The notes under the pieces are model-generated. The model was not told the DNA's origin. It saw only the letters and a list, made by a program, of their open reading frames with translations, and ran no database searches. Below are positions 47,398-57,789 of a DNA stretch of 64,000 nucleotides, in pieces. The stretch comes from Valencia hispanica (Eukaryota > Chordata > Actinopteri > Cyprinodontiformes > Valenciidae). The position numbers and the translations under genes are program-made. The stretch is from NCBI GenBank assembly GCA_963556495.2, contig OY747713.1, positions 31,285,461 through 31,349,460 of the forward strand, read 5' to 3'. Each line of letters opens with the position of its first letter. Positions within the stretch are counted from its first letter, which is position 1.

Positions 47398-49190
47398 TTT
47401 TGTGTTAATAAACGCCTTGCAAACAAGAAATCGGTGCATTACCGCCACCGACTGGTATGTGGACCAGAGTCAATACATTGCATGGTTAGACCTTAATTAC
47501 ATAGGTATTGTAATCTGACTTGGACGGACCTGATACCTGAATGGGCGAGCCGGCCTGCCCATGGCGCCGATTCTAGGATGCAATTGTTGATGTTTCTTTA
47601 AAATATCAGAACATCTGGGTGGACTTTATTAAAAATAGCAGTGCATAGTTTTTTGCAGAGAAAATTACTGTGACACCTAATAGTTGACCTGAGTGATGTC
47701 TTCCCATTAGCAACATAAGAACATATTTTTCAAGCTCATTTCATTTCTTCAGCAGTTCAGGGAACTTTCCATACAAGCAAGATGTATAATTTCTGCTATT
47801 CTTTAAGCTGGCAACACAACCATGTCCCAAAATTGTTCTTTGTTATGGCTTTGACTTTAACAGACATAATTTGAAAGCAATTACTGAGCCACACAACAAG
47901 CTTTCCCTCTGTCTCAGTTCACAATAGTGCAATGTCCTTTGTGGGGAACGAAGAACTAATGTTCTTTTTTATTTGTTTGTCATTTTCTCCACTTAAACAC
48001 CCACTATTTAAAGAGCTACATTGACTTGTCTTGGTATTTATCTAAGCTGCCTCTGCTGCTTCTCTCAGTGTTCCTCGCTGTCTCTTCTGATTTGTCTAAG
48101 CTCGAGTCTTTGTCAATACTTGTGTTTGGAAATGTGTCTCATCTGTGTCTGAGGTGGAAGCAGCACAAATGTTGTGTCAAGACAACAATCATACATGCTG
48201 CTTTGATTGACAGGTTATCTGAGGGTCTGGCCACCAAGCTGTGGCAGGCTGGGTTGGCTCAGGTGTGCAGGTCAGAGTCCTTAGCCTGGATATAAGGAAG
48301 CCTGATGACTTTGACTACGTCAAAGGGCGATAAACTTTTTTTAAAAGTTGTGACCTACGTCAGATCACAGCAGTCTCTGTTATACCTGTAGTGCTCTTGA
48401 ATGGAGCTGTGTCATATTTACATATGCATTAAATGTATAAAATGTGATAACTCATCATTTTCTATACTTATTGGGTCTGCTGGTATATGCTAGTAAGAAA
48501 ATGACTCTTATCAATTACTTTTTTTGCAGTGCTGCAATAATCTCACCCTCAACATAAAAAAAACAACAACCTTTATTTGAGCACATTTATCTGTTGAGAG
48601 AAAATTCAGTGGTTGGAAAAAAATGTTTTAACCAAAATTACAAGTACCACACTTGTTGGTAACCCAGACAGTTCTTACAAAATAAATGGAACAGAATCCG
48701 TTTTGTAGTTTACTGCTTGAAATGGATCAGATTTTCTATTCAGTAATCTATGACTTCATGTTTTCCTCAGGTAAAATCATGGTGTGACAGAGGCCCATTC
48801 TCATAGCTAATTTTTCAAAATGGCAAGACAGAGTGTCATTTAATTAAAGCATATATGTGTTATTCTTAATAAGTTAGGAAATGGCTTTAAGAAAATAGTT
48901 ACTCGCCTAAACATGCCTATTCCTACTCTCAGACTAATATTTAGAAATGTTAAAACAGCTGAAACTGTGACTAAAAAGGCTGAATGAAGACCCAAGTTTA
49001 TTTTGGCACCATACACAGTGTGCAGGTTTGTAACTGAGGTAAGAAAGTCTTTATAGCTCACTGTTAAGGAACTACAGCCATGAGTTGCATCTTGTGTCAC
49101 AATATCCGTAACAAGCAGTGAATGGTCCTTAGTACCAACCAGCTGTTTGGGACCCATGCCTTTTGCCTGTCACAAACGAAAATGATTCAG
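47398..49190. other. intergenic DNA, no gene seen
   Basis: AT-rich DNA with no recognised exon or complete repeat. Confidence 0.4.
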
Positions 49191-49610
49191 TTCAGTTTAT
49201 TTATATTGGGCTAATTCACCACACTTCATCTCAAGGCACTTTACAAAAACGTAAATTCAGTCCAGTTATACATACATTCCAATTGATCCTAGTCATCAAA
49301 CAATGCAGTCAAGTTCAGTTTATTATTCAAATTGGTAAAAAAAAAAAAAAAGAAGCTTTCTATCTAAAGAAACCCAGTAGATTGCATCGAGTCATTGACT
49401 TGCAGCATTCACACCTTCTGGATGCGCATGTTATAACAGTGGACAATCTTTCGGATTGTGATGTTGACTTTGCAGCAATCCCTCATACAGAGCAAGCAGG
49501 AGAGGGAAAACTCCCCTTTAACAGGAATAAGACTCCAGCAGAAACAGGCTCAATACGAGCGGCCATCTGCCATGACTGACAGGGTTTGATCAGACAGAGC
49601 AGAGACACAT
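49190..49610. repeat. teleost interspersed repeat, family unassigned
   Basis: It starts tcagtttatttatattgggctaattcacc...caaggcactttacaaa and ends ggaaaactcccctttaacaggaa...gcggccatctgcc. Both phrases belong to a common teleost interspersed repeat I cannot place in a class. An A run at 49337-49350 interrupts it. Confidence 0.45.
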
Positions 49611-49959
49611 AAAACTTTCTATGTTAAAGAAAAGTAAGAAGTTTATGGCAGTAGAAGCTCTTTTAGCAGCTTCATCTAGGAAAAATAACACATCTTAACT
49701 GATTACCTCTGACCCTATTTTAAAGGCTATAGGATGAAAGAGGGCACACACAGATAGTCGCAACTAAAGCTCAGCCAATAACTTCATCTAAGAAAGAGAC
49801 ACTGAACAACCAGGCCAACTGCATCATCTATAAAAGAAGGATGTTAAGTTGTTGGCAGCATTGCAAATTATGTTATATCCCACTGGCATTAATACAGTTT
49901 TTCTTTGAATTTAATTTAATTGAACTGAACAAACACACCACTGAGGACAGCCATTAATC

Positions 49960-50070
49960 AAAGAATAATTATGTGGGAAAGCATCCCATATCTATTCTTA
50001 AGCATAGTGGACGATCTGTGATGCTGTGGTATGGTTTATCTTCCAGCATCCTTGGAAACCTTATTTAAGT
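49960..50070 (+). mobile_element. decayed Tc1-like fragment
   Basis: agtggacgatctgtgatgctgtggtatggttt resembles the GGGSIMLWG-coding stretch of Tc1 transposases. It lies just left of the intact Tc1 copy. Confidence 0.4.
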
Positions 50071-50253
50071 GCATTGTATCTCATTAAAACAACTCATTAA
50101 AACAAAGTGTAATTTATAAATCATTGTCATTGCGTCTTCAAAAAAATACTGATCTATAAGAACTGATCAAATCAGTACAGACATGCTTCATCAGACACAA
50201 ATTTACCCTTTTTCTGTAACCATCTCTGTTCCCAAATTCAGATCTCTAACATA

Positions 50254-51860
50254 CAGTGGCTTGCAAAAGTATCCGGCCCCTTTGAACTTTTCCACATTTT
50301 GTCACATTACAGCCACAAACATGAATCAATTTTAGTGGAATTCCATGTGAAAGACCAATACAAAGTGGTGTACACGTGAGAAGTGGAACAAAAATCATAC
50401 ATGATTCCAAACATTTTTTGCAAATAAATAACTGAAAAATGGGGTGTGTGTAATTATTCAGCCCCCCCGAGTCAATACTTTGCAGAACCACCTTTTGCTG
50501 CAATTCCAGCTGCCAGTCTTTTAGGGTATGTCTCTACCAGCTTTGCACATCTAGAGACTGAAATTCTTGCCCATTCTTCTTTGCAAAACAGCTCCAGCTC
50601 AGTCAAACTAGATGGACAGCGTTTGTGAACAGCAGCTTTAAGATCTTGCCACAGATTCTCGATTGGATTTAGATCTGGACTTTGACTGGGCCATTCTAAC
50701 ACATGGATATGTTTTGTTTTAAACCATTCCATTGTTACCCTGGCTTTATGTTTAGGGTCGTTGTCCTGCTGGAAGGTGAACCTCCGCCCCAGTCTCAAGT
50801 CTTTTGCAGACTCCAAGAGCTTTTCTTCCAAGATTGCCCTGTATTTGGCTCCATTCATCTTCCCATCAACTCTGACCAGCTTCCCTGTCCCTGCTGAAGA
50901 GAAGCACCCCCAGAGCATGATGCTGCCACCACCATATTTGACAGTGGGGATGGTGTGTTCAGAGTGATGTGCAGTGTTAGTTTTCCTCCACACATAGCGT
51001 TTTGCATTTTGGCCAAAAAGTTCCATTTTGGTCTCATCTGACCAGAGCACCTTCTTCCACATGTATGCTGTGTCCCCCACATGGCTTGTGGCAAACTGCA
51101 AACGGGACTTCTTATGGTTTTCTTTTAACAATGGCTTTCTTCTTCCCACTCTTCCATAAAGGACAACTTTGTGCAGTGCACCACTAATAGTTGTCCTATG
51201 GACAGATTCCCCCACCTGAGCTGTAGATCTCTGCAGCTCGTCCAGAGTCACCATGGGCCTCTTGGCTGCATTTCTGATCAGCGCTCTCCTTGTTCGGCCT
51301 GTGAGTTTAGGTGGACGGCCTTGTCTTGGTAGGTTTACAGTTGTGCCATACTCCTTCCATTTCTGAATGATCGCTTGAACAGTGCTCCGTGGGATGTTCA
51401 AGGCTTGGGAAATCTTTTTGTAGCCTAAGCCTGCTTTAAATTTCTCAATAACTTTATCCCTGACCTGTCTGGTGTGTTCTTTGGACTTCATGGTGTTGTT
51501 GCTCCCAACATTCTCTTAGACAACCTCTGAGGCCGTCACAGGGCAGCTGTATTTGTACTGACATTAGATTACACACAGGTGCACTCTATTTAGTCATTAA
51601 CACTCATCAGACAATGTCTATGGGCAACTGACTGCACTCAGACCAACGGGGGCTAAATAATTAAGCACACCCCACTTTTCAGTTATTTATTTGTAAAAAA
51701 TGTTTGGAATCATGTATGATTTTCGTTCCACTTCTCACGTGTACACCACTTTGTATTGGTCTTTCACGTGGAATTCAAATTAAATTGAAACATGTTTGTG
51801 GCTGTAATGTGACAAAATGTGGAAAAGTTCAAGGGGACCGAATACTTTTGCAAGCCACTG
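50254..51860 (-). mobile_element. Tc1-like transposon, full length
   Basis: A 1607-bp element between TA dinucleotides (50252-50253 and 51861-51862), the Tc1/mariner target duplication. Both ends start CAGTGGCTTGCAAAAGTAT. The terminal inverted repeats run about 210 bp each (50254-50467 and 51648-51860) and differ at a minority of positions. One transposase gene fills the middle on the minus strand. A deleted relative sits at 60027-61434. Confidence 0.95.
50472..51491 (-). CDS. Tc1-like transposase, DD34E, apparently intact
   Basis: A 339-residue cut-and-paste transposase, the usual Tc1 length, with no stop or frameshift. The N-terminus (MKSKEHTRQVRDKVIEKF, then GYKKISQALNIPRSTVQ) is the first helix-turn-helix of the paired-like DNA-binding region, followed by the GRPPKL hook. 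Catalytic residues are visible: D in WSDET, the first D of QQDNDPKHKA, and E in NPIENLW, with 34 residues between the last two. GGGSIMLWGCF is the glycine box. The start ATG is favoured because MKSKEHTRQ matches Tc1 N-termini. It would bind the terminal repeats and could mobilise this element and its relatives. Expression is not shown by sequence. Confidence 0.92.
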   Translation of the reverse strand: MKSKEHTRQVRDKVIEKFKAGLGYKKISQALNIPRSTVQAIIQKWKEYGTTVNLPRQGRPPKLTGRTRRALIRNAAKRPMVTLDELQRSTAQVGESVHRTTISGALHKVVLYGRVGRRKPLLKENHKKSRLQFATSHVGDTAYMWKKVLWSDETKMELFGQNAKRYVWRKTNTAHHSEHTIPTVKYGGGSIMLWGCFSSAGTGKLVRVDGKMNGAKYRAILEEKLLESAKDLRLGRRFTFQQDNDPKHKARVTMEWFKTKHIHVLEWPSQSPDLNPIENLWQDLKAAVHKRCPSSLTELELFCKEEWARISVSRCAKLVETYPKRLAAGIAAKGGSAKY

Positions 51861-51862
51861 TA

Positions 51863-52685
51863 GCAGGAAAGCTAAGAAAGTGCCTTTTGTTTACCGTTTT
51901 CCACACCTCTTTAGCAGGGATGCTAGTAATTGCGGTGGGGGCTGTCAATGAATGTATTCAAAGACAATTAATGTCAAATGAATAAACTATCTCAAACGGA
52001 CCAATAAAACAGCAGCTAAATAAATATTTTTCTAATATTTTAACATGCTGCACCTCTGAGTACATGACAATTACTGGCTCACTCAGATTGAATATATTAT
52101 CGTATATATTCATGATGTTAAAGGCGCACAACATACACATAAAGTCTCATAATAAAAGGTAAATGTTTGTCACAGGCAGCCTGACTAATGCATGTGGAAA
52201 AATTAGAAAGCATTTCAACAGGCTCTTAAAGAATTAGCTGCATTCATAACAGAACACATTTACATCTATTTTCAGTCAGCCATGCAGTGTGTCTAAATAC
52301 TTTGTCTGTAATCTTAAGGCATTTCCAAAATTATTATTAATTGTAAAGTCGTTGCAATGTTGCATACTAAATGACTTCCTGTACATGCAGAAGGTACTCA
52401 GCACTATGCGGCACAGGACTAATGAAGATATTTATTAGAAGTGCAGCCCTGTGACATAATAGCTTGTTCCTGCAAGTAACATCGAATTCTGAGGAGGAAT
52501 GAAAAGGATGTATTCTTTTTTTCCACAAATTAAAATCCAAAAATTTCTGTGTGCTTTTATATTCAGCTCCCTTTAATCGGATATTATCAAAGAAAATTCA
52601 ATGCAATTAACTGCCTTCAGAAGTAAATTCATTAGTAAACAGAGACGATCCATGTGCTTTATCTCAGTATAAATACAGCTGTTCT
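51863..52685. other. intergenic DNA, no feature seen
   Basis: AT-rich, repeat-poor sequence with no exon recognised. Confidence 0.4.
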
Positions 52686-52689
52686 GTGA

Positions 52690-53060
52690 AGTTCTTAAGA
52701 GACCCATAGTAACTCTGGAGGAGCTGCAGAGATTCATAGCTCAGATGGGAGAACAAGTTGAAAATACAACTGTTAGTAGTGCTAGCAACAAATAAGTCAT
52801 TGATGAAAGAAAGCTATATGACAAATTTGTGGAAAAGGTGCTCTGGTCAGATGAGACCGGAATTGAACATTTTGGTCTACATCCATCTACTCTCTATCCA
52901 GTGTGACTGAGCTTGAGTTTTTTGCAAAGACCACTGGGCTAGAAATAAAATCCGTTCAAATTGTGTAAAACTGGTAGAGAGACACTTCCAGCGTCTAATG
53001 CAGAAATATTGGGTTAAAAAAATCAAGTGGAATAATAAGAAAAAACATGTACCAGCATCC
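52690..53060 (+). mobile_element. decayed Tc1-like remnant
   Basis: gaaaaggtgctctggtcagatgagacc encodes a VLWSDET-like motif and tgagcttgagttttttgcaaagacc a C-terminal LTELEFFxK-like motif. The frames are broken and the middle is deleted. Confidence 0.55.
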
Positions 53061-53257
53061 GTCCATTTCACAATTTATCACCACATTGTGTTGATGTGGC
53101 AGCTTTGCAGTTGTCTGGAAGTTTGTTCCAGATTAGTGGAGCATAGAAACTGAAAGCTGCTTCTCCGTGTTTGGTTCTAATTCTAGGGATGTTGAGTAGA
53201 CTGGAATTAGAGGACCTGAGTGTTCTGGTGGGTTGGTACCAGTTCTCTTTCATTCAA

Positions 53258-55051
53258 CTGAAGGAGTCCTGGAAATCTTATCAGCTGGCTGTTAAGTGTG
53301 CCTGGTACAATTATTTTTCTGATATCATTGCAAGGCATTCGGGTGATCAGCGGGTATTGTTCAAAACCATTACGACGGTCCTATCCGCTGACATTCCTCT
53401 GTCTGATACTTCTAACGATTTATGTTCCCGTTTTCTGGACTATTTTGTCGGGAAGATTGCAAAAATCCAGGCTCAAATTTTGCCTGCCCCTGATCCTCTG
53501 CTGGCATTGTCAGCTCCAACGCACTCTGTTATTCTTTTTGAACTTATTTCCACCTCTTTTCTCTTCGATCTGGTGGCCAGGCTGTGGCCTTCTGGCTCTC
53601 CGAATGACCCTGCTTCTGCTCACCTGCTAAAAGAAGTTCTTCCGGTGGTTAGCCACCACATTTCAAACATTATAAATTCTAATTTGAGCTCTGGCATTGT
53701 ACCCCAGGCCCTGAAACAAGCGGTTGTGTGGCCAGTTCTGAAAAAACCTGGCCTTGACCCGGCTGTTCTTGGTCATTACCGCTCAATCTCCTTGCTCCCG
53801 TTTTTGGGTAAACTGCTGGAGAAGGTGGTTCTTACTCAAATCCTAGATTACCTAGATGCTTTTAAAGTTTTAGATCTCCTCCAATCTGGCTTCCGTCCTT
53901 TTCACAGTACTGAGACCGCTCTTCTCCATGTTTTTAACGATATTTTACTGGCAACCGACTCTGGTTCTCATGTTCTTCTGGTGCTGCTAGTTCTTTCTGC
54001 AGCCTTTGACACCGTGGACCATGAGATTCTGCTGACCCGCTTAAACCTTTTGGTAGGCATACAGGGAACTGCTCTTGAGTGGTTTAAATCCTACTTCAAG
54101 AATAGAAGTTTCATTGTCAGGTTGGGAGAGTTTTTTTCTGAGGCGTCGGCTCTGCGCTGTGGTGTTCCTCAGGAGTCTATCCTCGGTCCTCTCCTTTTAA
54201 ACTTGTATATTTTGCCCTTAGCTGCTATTTTTCGACGGCACTCTGTTCATTATCACTTGTATGCTGACGACTGTCAGCTCTTCCTTTCGCTAAAATCCCT
54301 GGACCCGGTGCAACCTCTTATTGATTGTTTGGAAGATGTTAATGCCAGGCTATCTGTTAACTTTCTTCATTTAAATGAGTCAAAGTTGGAGGCGATTCTT
54401 TTTACCCCTAGTACGTCCTCGATTCCAAAACCTATTCACCCACCTTGTCTCACGGCCCTGTTGAAATCCACCATTTCAAATCTCGGGGTAAAAATTGACC
54501 CTTTATTAGAGATGGATGCACACATAAACCAGATAGTAAGGTCCTGTTTCTTCCAGCTTCATCAGTTGTCCAAACTCAAGCTGTTTGTGAGGAAGCAGGA
54601 TTTACAGTCTGTGGGACATGCATTTGTGACCTCTCGTCTGGACTACACAAATTCAATTTTATTTGGGGTATCAGGTTCTTCTATTAGGCGCCTCCAGCTT
54701 GTACAGAATGCCGCTGCCCGCTTTCTGACAGGGACAGCCAGGAGAGAACACATTAGCCCTGTGTTGGCTCGGCTTCATTGGCTTCCGATTCGCTTTCGTA
54801 TTCAATACAAAATTCTTTTACTAGTTTACAAATCTCTCCATGCGCTTGCCCCGCAATATCTGTCTGATTTGCTTTCCCTCTATGTCCCAGGGCGAACTCT
54901 TAGATCGCCGGACCGACATTTGCTATCGGTCCCATCCGCCCGGTCTGGAGCACGAGCCGAGCGGGCTTTTGCTTTCTGTGCTCCGAAACTGTGGAACAAA
55001 CTGCCCCTTACAGATTGGCACCCTCTGTTTCCTCTTTTAAATCTTTATTAA
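53258..55051 (+). pseudogene. LINE reverse transcriptase, open but catalytically damaged
   Basis: About 595 codons are open from the 5' truncation point. RT landmarks in order: KQAVVWPVLKKPGLDP, HYRSISLLPFLGKLLEK, LLQSGFRPFHSTETALL, SAAFDTVDHEILL (motif A), GVPQESILGPLL, HLYADDCQLF (motif C), then C-terminal QNAAARFLTGTARREHI and LWNKLPL. Motif A reads LVLSAAFD where LDLSAAFD is expected, so the first catalytic aspartate is valine. GVPQESILGP has E for the usual G. The end shifts out of frame near 55014. It lacks the endonuclease domain, so it is a dead copy despite the long frame. Confidence 0.85.
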
Positions 55052-55345
55052 AAACATATTTTTATTCTATAGCTTTCAGTCCAGTATAGTCTGTCTGTCT
55101 TCTTGTATTTGTTTTCGTTTGAGTTTTATTTTGATTTTACCTTGTTTTATCTCTGTTTTTAAATTAGTTTTAGTTTTAGTCTCGTTTCGGTCCGGCTTGT
55201 TTTACTGTTTTATTATCTTATTTTAAAATTTGGTTTTATCTGTGTGAATCTTTATCTACTGGTTCTACCTTGTACAGCACTTTAGTCGGCTTGATGCCGT
55301 TTGTAAATGTGCTTTATAAATAAATTGGTATGGTATGGTATAGTA
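53258..55345 (+). mobile_element. L2-like LINE, 5'-truncated, inserted in an older LINE
   Basis: It starts inside ORF2 (LKESWKSYQLAVK), just after sequence of the minus-strand LINE, and ends with gtgctttataaataaattggtatggtatggtata, an L2-type 3' end with a TATGG tandem tail. It lacks ORF1 and endonuclease. The host LINE frame resumes on both sides. No clear target duplication. Confidence 0.85.
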
Positions 55346-56557
55346 ACAGCAGATCTTCAATATACTTTGGTGCTAAGCCATTCAATAATTTATAAACTAG
55401 TAAAAGTATTTTGAAGTCTATTCTCTGAGCTACAGGGAGCCAGTGTAAGGACTTTAGAACTGGGATGATGTGCTCTACTTTCCTGGTTCTAGTGAGAAAG
55501 CGAGCAGCAGCGTTCTGCCAGTTATCTCACTGTGGCTAGATACTTAAGCAGAGATGGTACTTTCAAAGAAAACACAGAAATGAACAGATAATGCAATATC
55601 AATTACCGAGATGTCAGATATATTTAAACCTTTGCAGATAATTAAGTCCAAAGTGTGTCCTCTATTGTGTATTGGTTGTTTGACATGCTGGGTCAGGCCG
55701 AAGTTATGAAGAGTGTCACTTAATGTTTTAGCTAGTCTATCCTGGGGGTTGTCAGTATGGATGTTGAAATCCCCCACAATGATTAATTGGTCACAATTGA
55801 CACACATTACAGTAAGAAGGTTGCTGAAATCATTAAAGAAGTTAGAGTTAAGTTTTGGGGGTTTATATAAACTTAGAAATAGAGCTTTTTTAGGCTCAGT
55901 TATCTGGGTGGCTAGATATTCAGAAGATTCGAACATGCCCAGGGATAACTTTTTAAAGTTCATTGAGTTGTGAAAAATTGTGGCTATGCCTCCACCATCT
56001 GTGTTTCCTGCTCTCACTTAAGAAATTGTAATTTGAGGAGTAGATTCTATCAATACAAATGTTTCATTATTTACATCTAGCCAGGTTTCAGTATTTTATG
56101 TTCAGTGATGAATTCATTAATTAGGAGTGACTTTCCTGATAAAGACCTAATATTTAATAAAGCTAACTTAAGTGATTTGATAATTGGTAGCTGAACCTTC
56201 TGACAGGTGATCAACTTGAGATTTGTTTTATTATAAGTGCGTTTGGCTTTAATTTTTTGTTTTCATTGGGATACTTGAACACTTTGCAGAGCAATGTACA
56301 TCTTTACTCGCTGTTGGAAATGTTTGTTCTTGTCAGTCCTTGCAGCTGTCTGGGCGGATGATGTAATCTTCACTTTTTGTTTTTCTTCTCTGAAAGTGTC
56401 CACGGGCTGTGCTTCAGGGTCAACTCTTGGGTGCCTTATCAAGTGTTTGTTCAAATAACAGAAAATATGTGAGGTCAACAGTCTCAGTCAAGCTTTATTA
56501 AGATAACGCTGGTTGACCTTGAACAAGTGCTTTGCACATCCAAATATTTTAAAGTTA

Positions 56558-57053
56558 TTAAAGGAACATGGGGCAGGATTTGTAAATAAAATAAACATGC
56601 ATGTCCAGTTTTTTAATGCTGTTGGGTGATGAAGCATTATAAACCAAAAAGAATGAGCCCACCCACGTATTGTTCCATTTTCTTAAACTGGCTGTGTGCT
56701 GCAAAATGTGCTACAGTTCTGGGCCCGAATTTCCCGCGCTGTCCTCCGGGTGTGACGTCAATTGACACTGCGTGTGGGTTCTCGACAGTTTTAGAAGAGG
56801 AAGAAGAATGGTTGCAGACCTCCATTGATTCAATTGTGAGAATGGATTCTTCTGCAACTGGGAAACGACCAAGGATGACTCACAGCCCACTAAAAAGTGG
56901 CACTGAGAAAAAGAAGTATGTCACTGTGAAGAGGTATGTTTTTTTTTTGTGGAGCGTTTGTGCGCGCTCCCGTGCGGCTGGCTGCAGTTACTTGCAGCGC
57001 CGGCCACGTCGCTCGTGAGTTTTGTTTCTTCATTCTGCCCCATGCTCCTTTAA
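56558..57053 (+). mobile_element. TTAA-flanked non-autonomous transposon inserted in LINE ORF1
   Basis: Ends TTAA-AGGAACATGGGGCAGGAT and CTGCCCCATGCTCCT-TTAA are inverted repeats of about 18 bp with TTAA duplications. Inside, an ATG at about 56841 opens MDSSATGKRPRMTHSP... and runs to a GTATGT donor at about 56935, a first-exon fragment. The host LINE frame continues when the insert and one TTAA are removed. Likely Kolobok or piggyBac class; not the same family as 9988-11078. Confidence 0.8.
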
Positions 57054-57636
57054 TACATGTGATCGATTTTTCAACAGATTTTCTCTTCAACCATTTATGG
57101 AGCATGCGAAGTCTACTGTACCTTTCATCATTTCCTTCAGGGACTGGTCCGCTGATAAAGATGTTTATGTTAAGTCCACCAAGTCTCTGTAGCAGATCAG
57201 AGAAGTCTGCTTTGAGAACTTCAGATTTTTTTTTGGCTACATCAGTTGATCCTGCATGGATAACAAGCTTTTCCAGTTTAGGGTGTTGTTCTAAAGTCAT
57301 CTGGATTTTTCCTGATATTTCTCCCACTGTTTTCTTGGGGCACCTGGTAACGCTAGTGTTCTGGCTACAAAAATCTTCGATTCCATTAATTGATCCATCA
57401 TGTATGATGAGAAGATTTGGTGGGGGGGTTCTTACTTTCTTATGTGTCCGCTTCATGTGGATGGATTTCTCCTTGTGGCCTTGACTGGTCCCAGGGGCTG
57501 TGTTGTCTTTCGGGGAACTGAGGGCTGTGAATCTGTTTCTCAGTGGTATTCCAGGGGGAATGATATCTCCTGTTTTAGGTTGCAGTTTCTTTTGTTTTTT
57601 CTTCCTCGGAGCAGAGAAAGCAGGAGTAGATTCAGT

Positions 57637-57785
57637 TTCTCTTGCAATACAGACCGCTACAGGAAGTCCTCCTGCCCACAGCCATCATCATCTACAACAA
57701 CTCCTTAAAGAATTACTAATAGGTACACCAACACTTAATTTCCCTCTGGGATCAATAAAGTATTTTTGAATTTGAATTGAAAGTT
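57637..57785 (+). mobile_element. LINE 3' end fragment
   Basis: tacagaccgctacaggaagtcctcctgcccacagcc...atcaataaagtatttttgaatttgaattg is the same LINE 3' end as at 5.6-5.74 kb, abutting the ORF1 end of the minus-strand LINE. Confidence 0.65.
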
Positions 57786-57789
57786 CTCA

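Larger units (their letters stand above)
53068..57636 (-). mobile_element. L2/CR1-type LINE, broken and carrying nested insertions
   Basis: A minus-strand LINE in pieces. Its ORF1 (about 57630-57054, resuming 56557-56400) has an esterase/SGNH look: LLIIHDGS, KLVIHAGSTDV, then KHLFKVN and GLRLL-like C-terminal sequence. The ORF2 endonuclease spans about 56180-55544, with IIVGDFNIHTDNP and GHTLDLIICKG. The reverse transcriptase core is missing: sequence jumps from the endonuclease end to QNAAARFLTRTR at about 55520. The ORF2 C-terminus (LHWLPVAQRIDFKILLLVYK) stops at about 55346 and resumes at 53253 with YQPTRTLRSSN and APLIWNKLPDN. A TTAA element and a plus-strand LINE are inserted in it. Esterase ORF1 plus endonuclease fits L2/CR1. 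Confidence 0.8.

Noticed and set aside
47112..47448. Arginine- and lysine-only open frames
   Set aside because: Direct translation of the CTT microsatellite.
48300..48340. Short palindrome CTTTGACTACGTCAAAG
   Set aside because: Arms are too short and inexact to separate from chance in this much sequence.
53171..53257. Start of the 626-codon frame at 53171
   Set aside because: The first 29 codons are antisense to the C-terminal coding end of the minus-strand LINE. The plus-strand LINE begins only at about 53258.
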